A DNA stretch of 64,000 bases. It comes from DATJPR01 sp963843525. GTDB taxonomy: Bacteria; Bacteroidota; Ignavibacteria; UBA10030; UBA6906. The stretch covers positions 496,001 to 560,000 of the forward strand of contig CAWJKM010000005.1 in the NCBI GenBank assembly GCA_963843525.1, read 5' to 3'. The notes beneath the pieces are model-generated. The model did no database searches. It was given only the letters and a program-made list of their open reading frames with translations, and was not told the origin of the DNA. Positions within the stretch are counted from its first letter, which is position 1; each line of letters opens with the position of its first letter. A program made the translations under genes and the position numbers. Positions 52,646 through 61,556 of this stretch are shown in pieces.

Positions 52646-52957
52646 CTACAGGGCAATATTTGTTATCTGAACTTTCGTATACGCCTGACGGTGCCCGCGC
52701 GTGACGCGATACCCCTTGCGTTTCTTTTTCTTAAAGACGATGACCTTCTCGTCCTTCACATGGTCAAGGATTCTCGCTTCAACTGCAGCGCCTTTGACAG
52801 TCGGATGCCCGACATTCACGCCTTTGTCACCTTCCACCAGAAGAACACGGTCGAACCGGACAGCATCGCCGGGCTTCTGCTGCAGGGTTGGAACCAGAAG
52901 GCTCTGGTTTGGCGAAACTTTGAATTGTTTGCCGGCAATTTCGACTACGGCGTACAT
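52646..52957 (-). CDS. rplU: Ribosomal protein bL21
   Basis: 103 residues from ATG 52957 (MYAVVEIAGKQFKV), the standard start; 14 codons upstream are open but unlikely. The C-terminus FKKKKRKGYRVTRGHRQAYTKVQITNI is the conserved rRNA-binding loop. First gene of rplU-rpmA; sigma70-like promoter at 53008-53036. Confidence 0.98.
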   Translation of the reverse strand: MYAVVEIAGKQFKVSPNQSLLVPTLQQKPGDAVRFDRVLLVEGDKGVNVGHPTVKGAAVEARILDHVKDEKVIVFKKKKRKGYRVTRGHRQAYTKVQITNIAL

Positions 52958-53007
52958 CGCAGAAACCCTCGTTTTGAGAAAGAATGGCAGAACGTGCAAG
53001 GACTTTT

Positions 53008-53036
53008 ATGATACGCACTTTCCGAGGGAAAGTCAA
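53008..53036 (-). promoter_or_regulatory. rplU promoter
   Basis: On the minus strand -35 TTGACT (53031-53036), 17-nt spacer, -10 TATCAT (53008-53013); start codon 51 nt downstream of the -10. One of the clearest promoters in the window. Confidence 0.8.
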
Positions 53037-53116
53037 GATACGGGGCCGCTTCCTGGGCTTCCCTTGCGCGAAAGCTGAAGGATCATCCGGGAGCTTTCAG
53101 CGCACTTCCGGAAAGG

Positions 53117-53146
53117 TTCAGCCGCGTCCATTGGAACGCGGCTGAA
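53117..53146. terminator. Hairpin after the FG-GAP gene
   Basis: Eleven-bp stem TTCAGCCGCGT/ACGCGGCTGAA with an 8-nt loop, 37 nt past the stop at 53184. T-run is weak, so function as terminator is likely but not certain. Confidence 0.6.
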
Positions 53147-53183
53147 TTGGAGAGACAAATCCGGGAAAAAGTGGCAGTGACGC

Positions 53184-55094
53184 TCAGCGAACCAGAATCA
53201 TGGCCTTCGATCCCGTGAAGGACCCTGCCTGCAGTCGGCACCAATAGACTCCGCTTGCAAATCCACGGGCATTCCACTTGACCTGGTGGGGACCGGCCTG
53301 ACTCCAGCCGTCTGCCAGTGTCGATACCTCATTGCCAAGAGCATCAAACACCTTCAAAGACACGACTCCCGCATGAGGAAGCACGAATTCTATCGTTGTC
53401 GACGGATTAAACGGATTCGGATAGTTTTGCTTCAGGCTGAACGCCGCTGCTACTGCCGGAGGCTGGCGCGCACTGGTTGAGGTTACGACGAACGATTTCT
53501 CCGACGAGAAGGGTGATCCGGCGTATTGATTGTCCACGGCCTGAACGCTCCAGTAATACGTTCCTGGTGGAAGGTCGAGGAGTTCCGCGACTGTTCTGGC
53601 GCCTTGCTTGCCCGATTCCGGCATACGCCGGAATCCGGAGCTCGTATTCGAAAGAGGAGAGATGACGTCAAATCCGCCGGGTGTGGTTCCCACTCTCAGA
53701 TTGTACGTAATCGCTTTCTGGCTGGTCTCCCGGTCGGTTGAGGCGCTCCAGGAAAACTTTGCTCCATTCGAATCGGTCTGGACGGCAAGACCGGATGGAA
53801 CAGTGGGCACAGCGTTGCTGTCGACGATCACCATGTTCTTATAGAGGATCATTACCGGCTTGAGATCACTCCCATTGGTCGGATGGTCCCTTGGAAGCGT
53901 CGCGCCGGTGACGAGAAGATCAAGCCTGCCGTCATTGTCATAATCGCCCCAGTCCAGGGAACCAAACCATGTACCCGTCAGACTTGCCCCGATATCGGTA
54001 AATGTCAGGTTGCCGTTGTTGTGGTAGATCTTCGTTTTCGGATTTGCTCCCGTCATGAAATCGTCTCCGCCCGAGATTGCGAGATCCACGAACCCGTCAT
54101 TATCATAGTCGCCGACTGCGACCGCACTGACGGAAACCGGGGTGAGGTTGGCCTCCAAATCAGTGAATGTGCCGTCATGATCGTTGTGATAGATTTTTGC
54201 GACCGGTCCGCCGTACCCCGCCCCGGTCACCACAAGATCCTGGTAACCATCATTGTCGCAATCCAACCAGGCTACCGCCCCCGAGTTGACAGGAGTGAAT
54301 CCGGACCCGTTGGTCACCGGATTGTAGACCGGATCAAACCCGATCACACCGCGCGACATCGCATTATGGTAGAGGACGGTCTGCGTCCCGCCCCAGCCGT
54401 ATCCGGAAATCACGACGTCAATGAAGCCATCGTTGTCATAATCGGCCCAGGCAATTGAACTCCCCCACACGCCGGGAAAGCCGACCTGCTCTTCATAGAA
54501 TTGCCGTTTGATGTTTCGATAGAGCGTGGTAGAGAAGCTCGAGCCTGCATCAGGGGAACCGGAAACAAGTAAATCAAGATGACCATCGTTGTCATAGTCA
54601 ACCCACGTCACAGAGCCGCCATTGAGGTTTGCGAAATTCGCACCGATGTCGGTGAATTTCCCGTCTTTGTATTCGTACACCTTTGTCACCGGTTGAGTCC
54701 CGATTGTATCGAGGCGACCTTCAATGGCGAAATCCAAATCCCCGTCGTTGTTGAAATCGCCCCAGGCAAGTCCGTTTTCAGAGATAACGGGGATAATGTT
54801 GCTCTGCACCCTCACAAATCCCGTGTCTTGGTTCCGGTAGATCCCGGAGACCGGTCCATTCTCACTTTCCCCCGCCATAAGGATGTCGAGCTTGCCGTCA
54901 TTGTTAAAGTCAAACCACAAGGCATTCCCCGCCACTACCCCCGGGATTTGCAGCTCCTGGGGGACCCATGCGATGCTATCTTGAAGAGCATCGCGCTTTT
55001 GTAATGGATGTTGAGCAACTGCCGACCCCCCAAACCCCAGCGCTAGAATCACTATGCTGACAGTCAGCAGAAACTCTCGTTTGGAAGTTGTCAT
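53184..55094 (-). CDS. Secreted FG-GAP/VCBS repeat protein with T9SS sorting domain
   Basis: 636 residues. Signal peptide 1-27 (ending AVAQH). About eight FG-GAP/VCBS blades follow, each with a DxDxDG calcium-binding loop (FDFNNDGKLD, DFNNDGDLD, DYDNDGHLD, DYDNDGFID, DCDNDGYQD, DYDNDGFVD, DYDNDGRLD), likely an integrin-like seven- or eight-blade propeller. A fibronectin-III-like domain (about 430-530) precedes the C-terminal sorting domain with NYPNPFNPST. Expected on the cell surface; ligand unknown. Confidence 0.94.
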   Translation of the reverse strand: MTTSKREFLLTVSIVILALGFGGSAVAQHPLQKRDALQDSIAWVPQELQIPGVVAGNALWFDFNNDGKLDILMAGESENGPVSGIYRNQDTGFVRVQSNIIPVISENGLAWGDFNNDGDLDFAIEGRLDTIGTQPVTKVYEYKDGKFTDIGANFANLNGGSVTWVDYDNDGHLDLLVSGSPDAGSSFSTTLYRNIKRQFYEEQVGFPGVWGSSIAWADYDNDGFIDVVISGYGWGGTQTVLYHNAMSRGVIGFDPVYNPVTNGSGFTPVNSGAVAWLDCDNDGYQDLVVTGAGYGGPVAKIYHNDHDGTFTDLEANLTPVSVSAVAVGDYDNDGFVDLAISGGDDFMTGANPKTKIYHNNGNLTFTDIGASLTGTWFGSLDWGDYDNDGRLDLLVTGATLPRDHPTNGSDLKPVMILYKNMVIVDSNAVPTVPSGLAVQTDSNGAKFSWSASTDRETSQKAITYNLRVGTTPGGFDVISPLSNTSSGFRRMPESGKQGARTVAELLDLPPGTYYWSVQAVDNQYAGSPFSSEKSFVVTSTSARQPPAVAAAFSLKQNYPNPFNPSTTIEFVLPHAGVVSLKVFDALGNEVSTLADGWSQAGPHQVKWNARGFASGVYWCRLQAGSFTGSKAMILVR

Positions 55095-55474
55095 AACGGT
55101 TCTCCTGGACGCTCATCCCGTTGGATTGAGCGGGCAAATTGGTTCAGCCTCCCCTCAAAAAAAAGAACACCGGAGGACGTCTCTCGGTGTCTGGATTTTG
55201 AAGAACAGCTGCTGAAGGAAAAATATCAACGCAACACAGGTCGAATAGAAGCCCCACACAAAATGGCTCACGATGCTCTATCTATACCCTATGCTACCGC
55301 GAAAAAAATTAATCGCAACCCTTGCTGCCCGATTGGTGCTGCGTGTTCCGTGCTTCTTCAAAAGTGTATCCACATTACAAAAGATAAATTGTGATTAATG
55401 TCACGATGCTCCAATTGATCGAATCGGATGAAAGGACAGCGGTAACAGACTGCGGAACCCGGTTGGGGAGAGGG
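55095..55474. other. Intergenic region, no gene seen
   Basis: 380 bases without a credible coding sequence on either strand. It contains a leftward terminator-like hairpin (55157-55190), nearer to the FG-GAP gene than to the ATPase, and presumably the FG-GAP promoter. Composition is more AT-rich than its surroundings around 55240-55400. Confidence 0.6.
55157..55190 (-). terminator. Terminator-like hairpin, leftward
   Basis: On the minus strand ACACCG/CGGTGT stem (55185-55190 with 55167-55172), 12-nt loop, and a run of eight T after three bases. It lies 285 nt beyond the metal ATPase stop, so it may end that transcript. Confidence 0.55.
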
Positions 55475-57595
55475 TCATGGACTCCATTGCAACCGCCTCA
55501 ATACTCGCATGCCATTGAGAATGACCAGGAGAGCGGCCCCATCGTCAGCAAGCAATGCCAGCCAGAGCGTGGCAAAACCCGAAATGCTCAGGATGACGAA
55601 AAGAGCCTTTACCCCGAGGGCGAAGGTGATGTTTTCTTTGATGATCCGGACAGTTTTCCGGCTCAGGACGAACAGCGGCGGAAGCGCCAACAGGTCATCA
55701 CCCATGAGAACCACGTCCGCTGCCTCAAGAGCCGCATCGGAGCCGCTGGCACCCATGGCAATCCCGACCGACGCTGCGGAAAGGGCAGGCGTATCGTTGA
55801 TTCCGTCGCCCACCATCGCAACGTCACCATAACGCGCCCGCAACCTCTTGATCGCTTCGACCTTGTCCTCCGGTAAGAGCGATCCGCTCCCCTCGTCCAA
55901 TCCAAGTTCCTCCGAAAGTCTCCCTGCAGAAGTGCTCGAATCCCCGGATAACAGGACGATGTTGCGGATATCAAGCGCTCGCAGCCCGGACACAAGTTCC
56001 CGGCTTTGACGCCGGGGCACATCTTTCAGGGCAATAATCCCAACCGCCTCACCGAACCTTCCGATTGTCAGCGTCGTTTTTCCATCGGCCTCGAATCGCT
56101 CCACTGCCGCGACAAGCTCGGGAGTGTCATACCCGTGCTCGATTGCGAGAGTACGGTTTCCCAGGAACAGCTCGCCGCCGTCGGTGGTTGCTTTGACCCC
56201 CCTCCCGGGTAATGCTTCGAATCGTTCGATCTTCCTTTGTGTGCGTGCAATCCCCCGGAGGGCTGTTTCACGAACAATTGCGGACCCGAGCTGATGCTCG
56301 GAACGCTCTTCGACTGCAGCGACAAGGGCGAGCAGTTCGTCCGATCGCATGCCGTTCAACGGGACTATATCGGTCAGTTGAAGGCGCCCCTCGGTCAGTG
56401 TTCCGGTCTTGTCGAAGGCGACCGTGCGGGTCCGGGCAAGCGTCTCGAAGTGTCTGCCGCCTTTCACAAGGATGCCGCTTCGCGCCGCGGCAGTGAGGGC
56501 CGAAACAAAAGTCACGGGGGTTGAAATGACAAACGCGCACGGGCACGAAATCACCAGCAGGATGAGTGCGCGATAAAACCACGTCGCGAACGGAGCGCCG
56601 AGGAACAACGGTGGAACCATCGCCACTGCCAGCGCGATTGCAAGCACAGCCCAGGTGTAGCGGCTCGCGAACCGGTCGACAGTAATCTGCGTGGGGGCTT
56701 TTTGATGCTGCGCCTCTTCGACAAGATGAACAATGTGCGCGAGCCTGGTCTCTTCGAACACACGGGTGACAGTGATGCGCAGCGAACCCCGCTCGTTCAG
56801 GCAACCTGCGTACACTTCGCTCCCGGCCGATTTCTCGACAGGAGCCGGCTCGCCTGTGAGCATCGCTTCGGAGACGGTCGAGCTGCCCTCCACCACAACG
56901 CCGTCCAGGGGAATGCGCATGCCCGGTCTGATACTCACGATTTCCCCCGGGCGGACGGAGTCTGCCTTTACCGTCACTTCCTGCCCGTCGCGCACAACGG
57001 ATGCTTCCTGGGGGGAAAGAGTCATGAGCGACTGCACCGCCCGGCGCGTCCGGGCGGAAGCGTAGGATTCAAGCATCAGCGAAACCGAAAAGAGGACGAC
57101 AACCGCCGCGGCTTCCTCCCATTTGTTTATTGCGACCGCGCCAATGGCGGCAATCATCATGAGACAGTTCGTATCGAGCACGCCATGACGTATCGCCTTG
57201 AATCCCTTCACAGCGATTTCCCAGCCCCCGACAAGAAGAGCCGCAGCGATGAACCACTGACCGGGAACCCGCGCTCCATTCTCGAGGAGGGTGGCACCCG
57301 CAAACCCCAGCACGGTCGCAATCCCCGTCTGAATGGCCCGGCGATGCCGTCGGAGGAATGGTTCCTGGCTGCCCGCCTCCGTCCGATCCCGCACACCGAA
57401 TCCCACTCCCCGGACCGCATTGACCACGGTGTCCCGGCTCACCGGCCTGAGAAGGTTCAACTCACACGTGATGGAATTATAGCGGTACCCGTCGACGCCA
57501 ACTTCCGCATCAAGCTTCTTCCGGAGCACGGATTCTTCCGTGGAACAACAGACACCCGTGACGGTGTATTTCGTTGTCTGATCCCTTTTTTTCAT
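55475..57595 (-). CDS. zntA: P1B-type Zn/Cd/Pb-translocating ATPase
   Basis: 706 residues. An N-terminal HMA-like metal-binding domain has GVCCSTEES, a CCxxE motif seen in Cd/Zn/Pb pumps instead of CxxC. Membrane-site motif SCPCAF near residue 350, phosphorylation DKTGTLTEG near 394, HP dipeptide replaced by SEHQLGSA (E-H-Q at the usual SEHP position), and hinge MVGDGINDTPAL near 598. The hydrophobic HP replacement (Q for P) is a mild oddity. Exports divalent metal cations to the periplasm using ATP. One-base TGATG overlap with the upstream ArsR repressor. Confidence 0.95.
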   Translation of the reverse strand: MKKRDQTTKYTVTGVCCSTEESVLRKKLDAEVGVDGYRYNSITCELNLLRPVSRDTVVNAVRGVGFGVRDRTEAGSQEPFLRRHRRAIQTGIATVLGFAGATLLENGARVPGQWFIAAALLVGGWEIAVKGFKAIRHGVLDTNCLMMIAAIGAVAINKWEEAAAVVVLFSVSLMLESYASARTRRAVQSLMTLSPQEASVVRDGQEVTVKADSVRPGEIVSIRPGMRIPLDGVVVEGSSTVSEAMLTGEPAPVEKSAGSEVYAGCLNERGSLRITVTRVFEETRLAHIVHLVEEAQHQKAPTQITVDRFASRYTWAVLAIALAVAMVPPLFLGAPFATWFYRALILLVISCPCAFVISTPVTFVSALTAAARSGILVKGGRHFETLARTRTVAFDKTGTLTEGRLQLTDIVPLNGMRSDELLALVAAVEERSEHQLGSAIVRETALRGIARTQRKIERFEALPGRGVKATTDGGELFLGNRTLAIEHGYDTPELVAAVERFEADGKTTLTIGRFGEAVGIIALKDVPRRQSRELVSGLRALDIRNIVLLSGDSSTSAGRLSEELGLDEGSGSLLPEDKVEAIKRLRARYGDVAMVGDGINDTPALSAASVGIAMGASGSDAALEAADVVLMGDDLLALPPLFVLSRKTVRIIKENITFALGVKALFVILSISGFATLWLALLADDGAALLVILNGMRVLRRLQWSP

Positions 57596-57927
57596 CAGAG
57601 TTCCTGCACGTGCCGCACGCCGAGCGATATCAACTGTTCAATGTGGGAGTCGTCAAGCATGTAATACACCATCTTGCCCTCCTTCCGGTAACGAACGAGA
57701 CGCATGGCTTTGAGAAGGCGCAATTGATGGGACACTGCAGACTCGGAGATCCCCGCCACCGCGGCGATATCGCTGACACATAATTCGTGATTTTGCAGTG
57801 CGAGACAGATCTTCAAGCGCGTGGGATCGCCCAGGACTCTGAATATTTCCCCGAGATTCCTCAACGTGGCATCTGCGGGAATTGCACGCCGTGCTTCTGT
57901 CGCCTCCACTCTGTCGATGTAGAGCAT
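57595..57927 (-). CDS. ArsR/SmtB-family zinc-type repressor
   Basis: 110 residues from ATG 57927 (GAGG six bases upstream). An upstream ATG at 57966 is rejected because its codon overlaps the predicted operator. Winged helix: VLGDPTRLKICLALQNHELCVSDIAAVAGISESAVSHQLRLLKAMRLVRYRKEG. The alpha-5 metal site D-x-H...H-x2-E is present in DDSHIEQLISLGVRHVQEL and matches SmtB Asp104, His106, His117 and Glu120. The alpha-3 CxC of cadmium sensors is reduced to one Cys (ELCVSD). Zinc sensing is therefore the best guess. Controls the ATPase gene that follows. Confidence 0.92.
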   Translation of the reverse strand: MLYIDRVEATEARRAIPADATLRNLGEIFRVLGDPTRLKICLALQNHELCVSDIAAVAGISESAVSHQLRLLKAMRLVRYRKEGKMVYYMLDDSHIEQLISLGVRHVQEL

Positions 57928-57951
57928 ACCAGCCTCATTCAATGTATCATC

Positions 57952-57965
57952 TGAGCAGATGTTCA
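57952..57965 (-). promoter_or_regulatory. ArsR/SmtB-type operator
   Basis: TGAACA-TC-TGCTCA on the minus strand, a near-perfect inverted repeat of the TGAACA half-site used by SmtB/CadC-type repressors. It lies 25 nt before the ATG at 57927, with a weak promoter around it (TTTCAA, 17 nt, TGATAC). Confidence 0.75.
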
Positions 57966-58027
57966 TTTGAAAAATGCAAAAGAACCCTGACAAATGCAAC
58001 GGTGTTGCCTTCCGCCGGGTGCCGTCC

Positions 58028-58864
58028 CTACTCTTTCTCCGGGAGTGGCCCTTGCCGGAGACCGTTCTCACATCGCGCCCGACCCCAGAGTTTCACCTCC
58101 TGAAAGCGATCCCAGCACGCGTCGGAAACAGCCTGCCGTGGGTGCCACACATGGTATTGAATGGCAAGATTACGCATCGATTTCCCGGTGATCCCAAGCA
58201 GAGAGAGACGGAACTGGATGTCTGAATCTTCTCCGCACCCCGGGCCGTCATACAACTCATCAAAACCGTTGATCGCTTCAAGATGCCGTTTCGCCACCGA
58301 AAAGTTGCTCCCGAGCATGCCCCGGACGTTGCGGAGAAGGATGGTGCGCAGAAGTTTGCTCGGGATACGAATGCCGTCTTCCACGCGGAGTGAGCGCCCG
58401 CGGAACCCATCTCTCCACTCCTCCCACCCATACCGCTCGAACGCACCACTCAGAATTTTGGACTCTGTCAATGCCGTTGACCATCGTTCACTGGTCTCCA
58501 CACGTCGTCCGAGCAGGGCCCGCTTCTCCTCCCGTTCATGCCAGTGATCCCGAAGGAAGTGCCTTGATGGCAGACAATCCCCGTCCGTGAAGACCAGCCA
58601 GTCAGACCGGGAAGCCAGGATCGCCTGGTTCAGCATCACGTTTTTGCGCCAGCCGCGGTCTTCGTGCCAGAGGTGGATGATGGGAAAAGAGAAGCGCTCT
58701 TTTCCCTTTTCAACAACTTCACGGATGCCGGGGCCGGACCCATCATCGGCGACAACTACTTCAAAGTCCATGAAGGATTGACGGCTCAACGCCGCAAACA
58801 CATAGCGTAGCAGCACGGGTTTGTTGTAGACGGCGACGATAAGAGAGAGCTGAGGGTGAGACAT
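58028..58864 (-). CDS. Family 2 glycosyltransferase
   Basis: 278 residues from ATG 58864; the longer upstream frame overlaps amrS. GT-A motifs: LSLIVAVYNKPVLLRYVFAAL, VVVADDGSG, and DGDCLPSRHFLRDH (the DxD-type site). The C-terminal region GFDELYDGPGCGEDSDIQFRL is the galactosyltransferase/chondroitin-synthase-like (GT7C) motif with the ED catalytic pair. Transfers a sugar to an unknown acceptor; probably cell-surface glycan. Nine nt beyond the amrS stop. Confidence 0.9.
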   Translation of the reverse strand: MSHPQLSLIVAVYNKPVLLRYVFAALSRQSFMDFEVVVADDGSGPGIREVVEKGKERFSFPIIHLWHEDRGWRKNVMLNQAILASRSDWLVFTDGDCLPSRHFLRDHWHEREEKRALLGRRVETSERWSTALTESKILSGAFERYGWEEWRDGFRGRSLRVEDGIRIPSKLLRTILLRNVRGMLGSNFSVAKRHLEAINGFDELYDGPGCGEDSDIQFRLSLLGITGKSMRNLAIQYHVWHPRQAVSDACWDRFQEVKLWGRARCENGLRQGPLPEKE

Positions 58865-58872
58865 GAGGAGTG

Positions 58873-59931
58873 TTATACCCAGATCCCCGGGATGGGACGC
58901 GCGCAGCGCGGACAGTGACCGTCGCGCAGGTTCTTCATCCGGACGGTAAAGCCCTCCCGGGAAACGAGAAGCTCGTGACAGGATGGACAATAGGTGTTTT
59001 CGTTATTCCCGGTCATCCCCGGCATATTTCCCGCATAGACAAATTCGAGTCCGGCTTCCCGCCCGATTGCTGCAGCGCGGACGAGAGTGCGGGCAGGCGT
59101 GCGCCCCGTGTCCTGCATCTGGTAATCCGGATGGAACGCGGTGACGTGCCACGGGATCTCTGGAGATACCGAGGCGAGAAAGTGCGCAATGTCCTTCAGC
59201 TCTTCATCAGAATCGTTGAACCCGGGGACGACGAGCGTGACAATCTCGAGCCAGACACCTTCCTGTTTCAGCCCCTGGATGGTGTCAAGAACATTTTGAA
59301 GTTTCCCCCCGAGTTGCTGATAATTCTTCTGGCGAAAGCCCTTCAGGTCGATCTTGTAGCAATCGATAAAGGGACGGATATAACGGATCACTTCCGGTGT
59401 GCCGTTTCCGTTGGAAACATACGAGCAGCGAATGCCATGCAGCTTCGCAAGCGTAAAGACTTCGACAGCCCACTCGCTTGTAATCAATGGTTCATTGTAC
59501 GTGCTGGTGATGACGGGAGCGCGATGCTTCACTGCAAGCTGCACAATCTCTTCCGCCGTCATAACATCGGGGGGGACATTCGCGGCCGGGTTCCGGAGCG
59601 TTTGGGAGGTGTTCCAATTCTGACAATAGGCACACCGGTAATCACACCCGAGCATGCCGAAGCTCAACGCACGCGCGCCCGGCAACACGTGGAAAAACGG
59701 CTTCTTCTCGATCGGGTCGAGCGCAAGCGCAGCAACGTATCCGCCGGGAACCTGCAGCACACCGTGGTCATTGAACCGGACGTGACAGATTCCTTCCTTC
59801 CCCGGGCCGATCTTGCAGCGGTGCCCACATGCAAGACAGCGGACCCACCCGCCCTCCATCGCTTCGTACACCGCGCCCGGGCGGACATGCTCCGCCAGAA
59901 TCCCACGCAGGTCACTCTCCTCCTGTTTCAT
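58873..59931 (-). CDS. amrS: AmmeMemoRadiSam system radical-SAM enzyme
   Basis: 352 residues from ATG 59931; an ATG nine codons upstream also exists. Cys-rich N-terminus (CLACGHRCKI...GICHVR), radical-SAM motif GCDYRCAYCQNW, then NEPLITSEWAVEV and the C-terminal zinc-ribbon-like pairs CPSCHELL and CPRCARP. AmrS proteins normally occur with MEMO1- and AmmeA-type proteins, which are not in the window. The reaction is not established. A folded 5' leader (59932-60085) precedes the start. Confidence 0.92.
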   Translation of the reverse strand: MKQEESDLRGILAEHVRPGAVYEAMEGGWVRCLACGHRCKIGPGKEGICHVRFNDHGVLQVPGGYVAALALDPIEKKPFFHVLPGARALSFGMLGCDYRCAYCQNWNTSQTLRNPAANVPPDVMTAEEIVQLAVKHRAPVITSTYNEPLITSEWAVEVFTLAKLHGIRCSYVSNGNGTPEVIRYIRPFIDCYKIDLKGFRQKNYQQLGGKLQNVLDTIQGLKQEGVWLEIVTLVVPGFNDSDEELKDIAHFLASVSPEIPWHVTAFHPDYQMQDTGRTPARTLVRAAAIGREAGLEFVYAGNMPGMTGNNENTYCPSCHELLVSREGFTVRMKNLRDGHCPRCARPIPGIWV

Positions 59932-60085
59932 CGATTCGTCATCCTTTGCAGGAAACACTGGCTGCCGGCTTTCCTGACTTCCGGACCCCGGGTCGGACGC
60001 CTGCTCTTCCAGGCGGCGGGCATTTCCCTGATGGAAACTTAAGAAGAGGCCGGTGGAGAGTCAATCTCACCTGGTTCGCCTCTTC
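59932..60085 (-). promoter_or_regulatory. Structured 5' leader of amrS, possible cis-regulatory RNA
   Basis: On the minus strand five hairpins fold in series: 60043-60085 (8-bp outer stem GAAGAGGC/GCCTCTTC with an inner 7-bp stem), 60023-60037, 59998-60015 (CGCCTG-GAAGAG-CAGGCG), 59980-59997, and 59949-59976 (CAGGAAA/TTTCCTG). The last arm contains TCCT, which can instead pair with AGGA of the ribosome site (59942-59945) through a GCAA tetraloop (59946-59949). The two pairings exclude each other, the layout of a translational switch. Confidence 0.55.
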
Positions 60086-60173
60086 CCGACGGGAGCATGT
60101 GAGAAATCGTTGAAACTGTTGACTCCCCGAAACGTACACTCATAGGGAATCTGATTCTCACAAAGGTGCACTC

Positions 60174-60371
60174 ATGGTGAAATTTCTGCTCTGGTTGATA
60201 CTCTTGCTTCTCTGCTGGCCCCTGGCCCTTCTGGCATTGGTCCTATATCCCTTTATTTGGCTGTTGCTTCTCCCGTTCCGGCTTTTTGGATTTGCGGTCG
60301 AAGGAGCGTTTGGCCTCATTCGGGCCCTTTTCATGTTTCCGGCCCGGGTCCTTGGCGGGGGTCCCCGCTAG
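60174..60371 (+). CDS. Small hydrophobic membrane protein
   Basis: 65 residues, nearly all hydrophobic: two membrane spans (about 3-25 and 27-48) rich in Leu and Trp, then a short basic tail. GTG/ATG start with AAAGG seven bases upstream. No recognised family. Expressed divergently from amrS. Confidence 0.65.
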   Translation: MVKFLLWLILLLLCWPLALLALVLYPFIWLLLLPFRLFGFAVEGAFGLIRALFMFPARVLGGGPR

Positions 60372-60392
60372 ACGCCCCCCGCAGGTTCTGTG

Positions 60393-60950
60393 TCAACGAC
60401 CATTGCCTTTGTACGCCGGGACGTTCAAGATTGGCATCAAAGCATTGAGCACGGCCAGTGCGAATGAATCCTCCCGCGTTACCGCATTGTTCGTGAGTAC
60501 GCCCCACGTCCCCTCGCCACTTCTGATATCGTTCCCTCCGGCAAAATCATCAATGGCAGATCCAAGTTCTTCGCCGTCCACCATCACTTTTTTCCCCAGG
60601 ACACCGGGGAGCTGGATCGCTCCGGACGCGCCAAACGATGCGGTCGTCCCGTCGTACACGCACGCCCAGCTTTGAAGAAAGACGCAGCCGTTCGATTTGA
60701 ACAATCCACCCTCCAGTCCTATCGAGAGTGTGTCTCCGGGAATTTCCGGATAAGCGCCAATCGCCCTGTTTCGTGCACCGGTCATAGTATCTTCTGTCGT
60801 CCGGGGGGTCGAAGCAACTCCGCTTTCCACAGCCCGCGTCTCGAAGGAGAGCTGTTCATTGCTCCGCCCGAGGATCCTCAAGGCCGTCGCAACGCCCTGT
60901 TTTGTTCCCTCGATCTTCGGCCGGCGTTCGGTCGCAATAATGATCCGCAT
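60393..60950 (-). CDS. yjjX: YjjX-like inosine/xanthosine triphosphatase
   Basis: 185 residues. DUF84/YjjX fold: IIIATERRPKIEGTKQGV at the N-terminus, a central GLEGG loop, and an acidic metal-binding EELGSAIDD region near 127-135. It hydrolyses ITP and XTP, removing damaged purine nucleotides. Six nt after cdd; the two form a small nucleotide-salvage operon. Confidence 0.9.
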   Translation of the reverse strand: MRIIIATERRPKIEGTKQGVATALRILGRSNEQLSFETRAVESGVASTPRTTEDTMTGARNRAIGAYPEIPGDTLSIGLEGGLFKSNGCVFLQSWACVYDGTTASFGASGAIQLPGVLGKKVMVDGEELGSAIDDFAGGNDIRSGEGTWGVLTNNAVTREDSFALAVLNALMPILNVPAYKGNGR

Positions 60951-60956
60951 GTCCGG

Positions 60957-61388
60957 TCACTTCCGTTTCGAAGAACGAGCCAGCATCTTCAGATCCGCCG
61001 GCATCGGGTGGAGTTTGTTGAGCGACACGATTTTCATCCTGCCGCGGGAGTCGGTAAGAATGATTTCCATCGACGGCGAGAATTCGGAGAGCACCTGCCG
61101 GCACGCTCCGCACGGGGAAAGAAATGCGTGGTCATCGGAAGAGATCGCAATGGACCGGAAGCTTGTATGTCCGGACATCACAGCCTGAAAGACCGCATTG
61201 CGTTCCGCACAGATGGTGAGCGAGTACGAACTATTCTCCACGTTGCACCCCTCGAATATTTCACCGCTCTCCGTCAGCAATGCGGCACCGACGTGGAATT
61301 GTGAGTAAGGGGCGTAGGCATGACTCTTTGTCCCGGCTGCACGCCGGGCGAGCTCTTCACGCTCTCTTTTGGTGGTCTTCAAGAGCAA
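60957..61388 (-). CDS. cdd: Cytidine deaminase
   Basis: 143 residues from TTG 61388, with AAGG five bases upstream (a second TTG is two codons on). Zinc motifs are complete: CAERNAVFQA (His replaced by Cys as in the homotetrameric type; catalytic Glu present) and PCGACRQVL. YSQFHVGAALLTESGEIFEGCNVEN is the substrate-binding region. Deaminates cytidine and deoxycytidine. Confidence 0.95.
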   Translation of the reverse strand: MLLKTTKREREELARRAAGTKSHAYAPYSQFHVGAALLTESGEIFEGCNVENSSYSLTICAERNAVFQAVMSGHTSFRSIAISSDDHAFLSPCGACRQVLSEFSPSMEIILTDSRGRMKIVSLNKLHPMPADLKMLARSSKRK

Positions 61389-61556
61389 GTTTTCCTTGTA
61401 TCAAAGTTTTTTCGTTCGTATCGATTAAGGTAGAAAGCCCTGTCCTGAATTGCAATTCTCGGAACCTTCACCGTCATCATTCGGTTTTCTTAAGATGAAC
61501 GGCGATCGTGCCGGTTCTGGACTTGGCGTGAAAAACACTGGGGGGTGTACGTTCAC

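Noticed and set aside
59932..60085. Calling the amrS leader a cobalamin riboswitch
   Set aside because: A stretch resembles the B12 box, but the GCCACTG core and the 5' part are missing.
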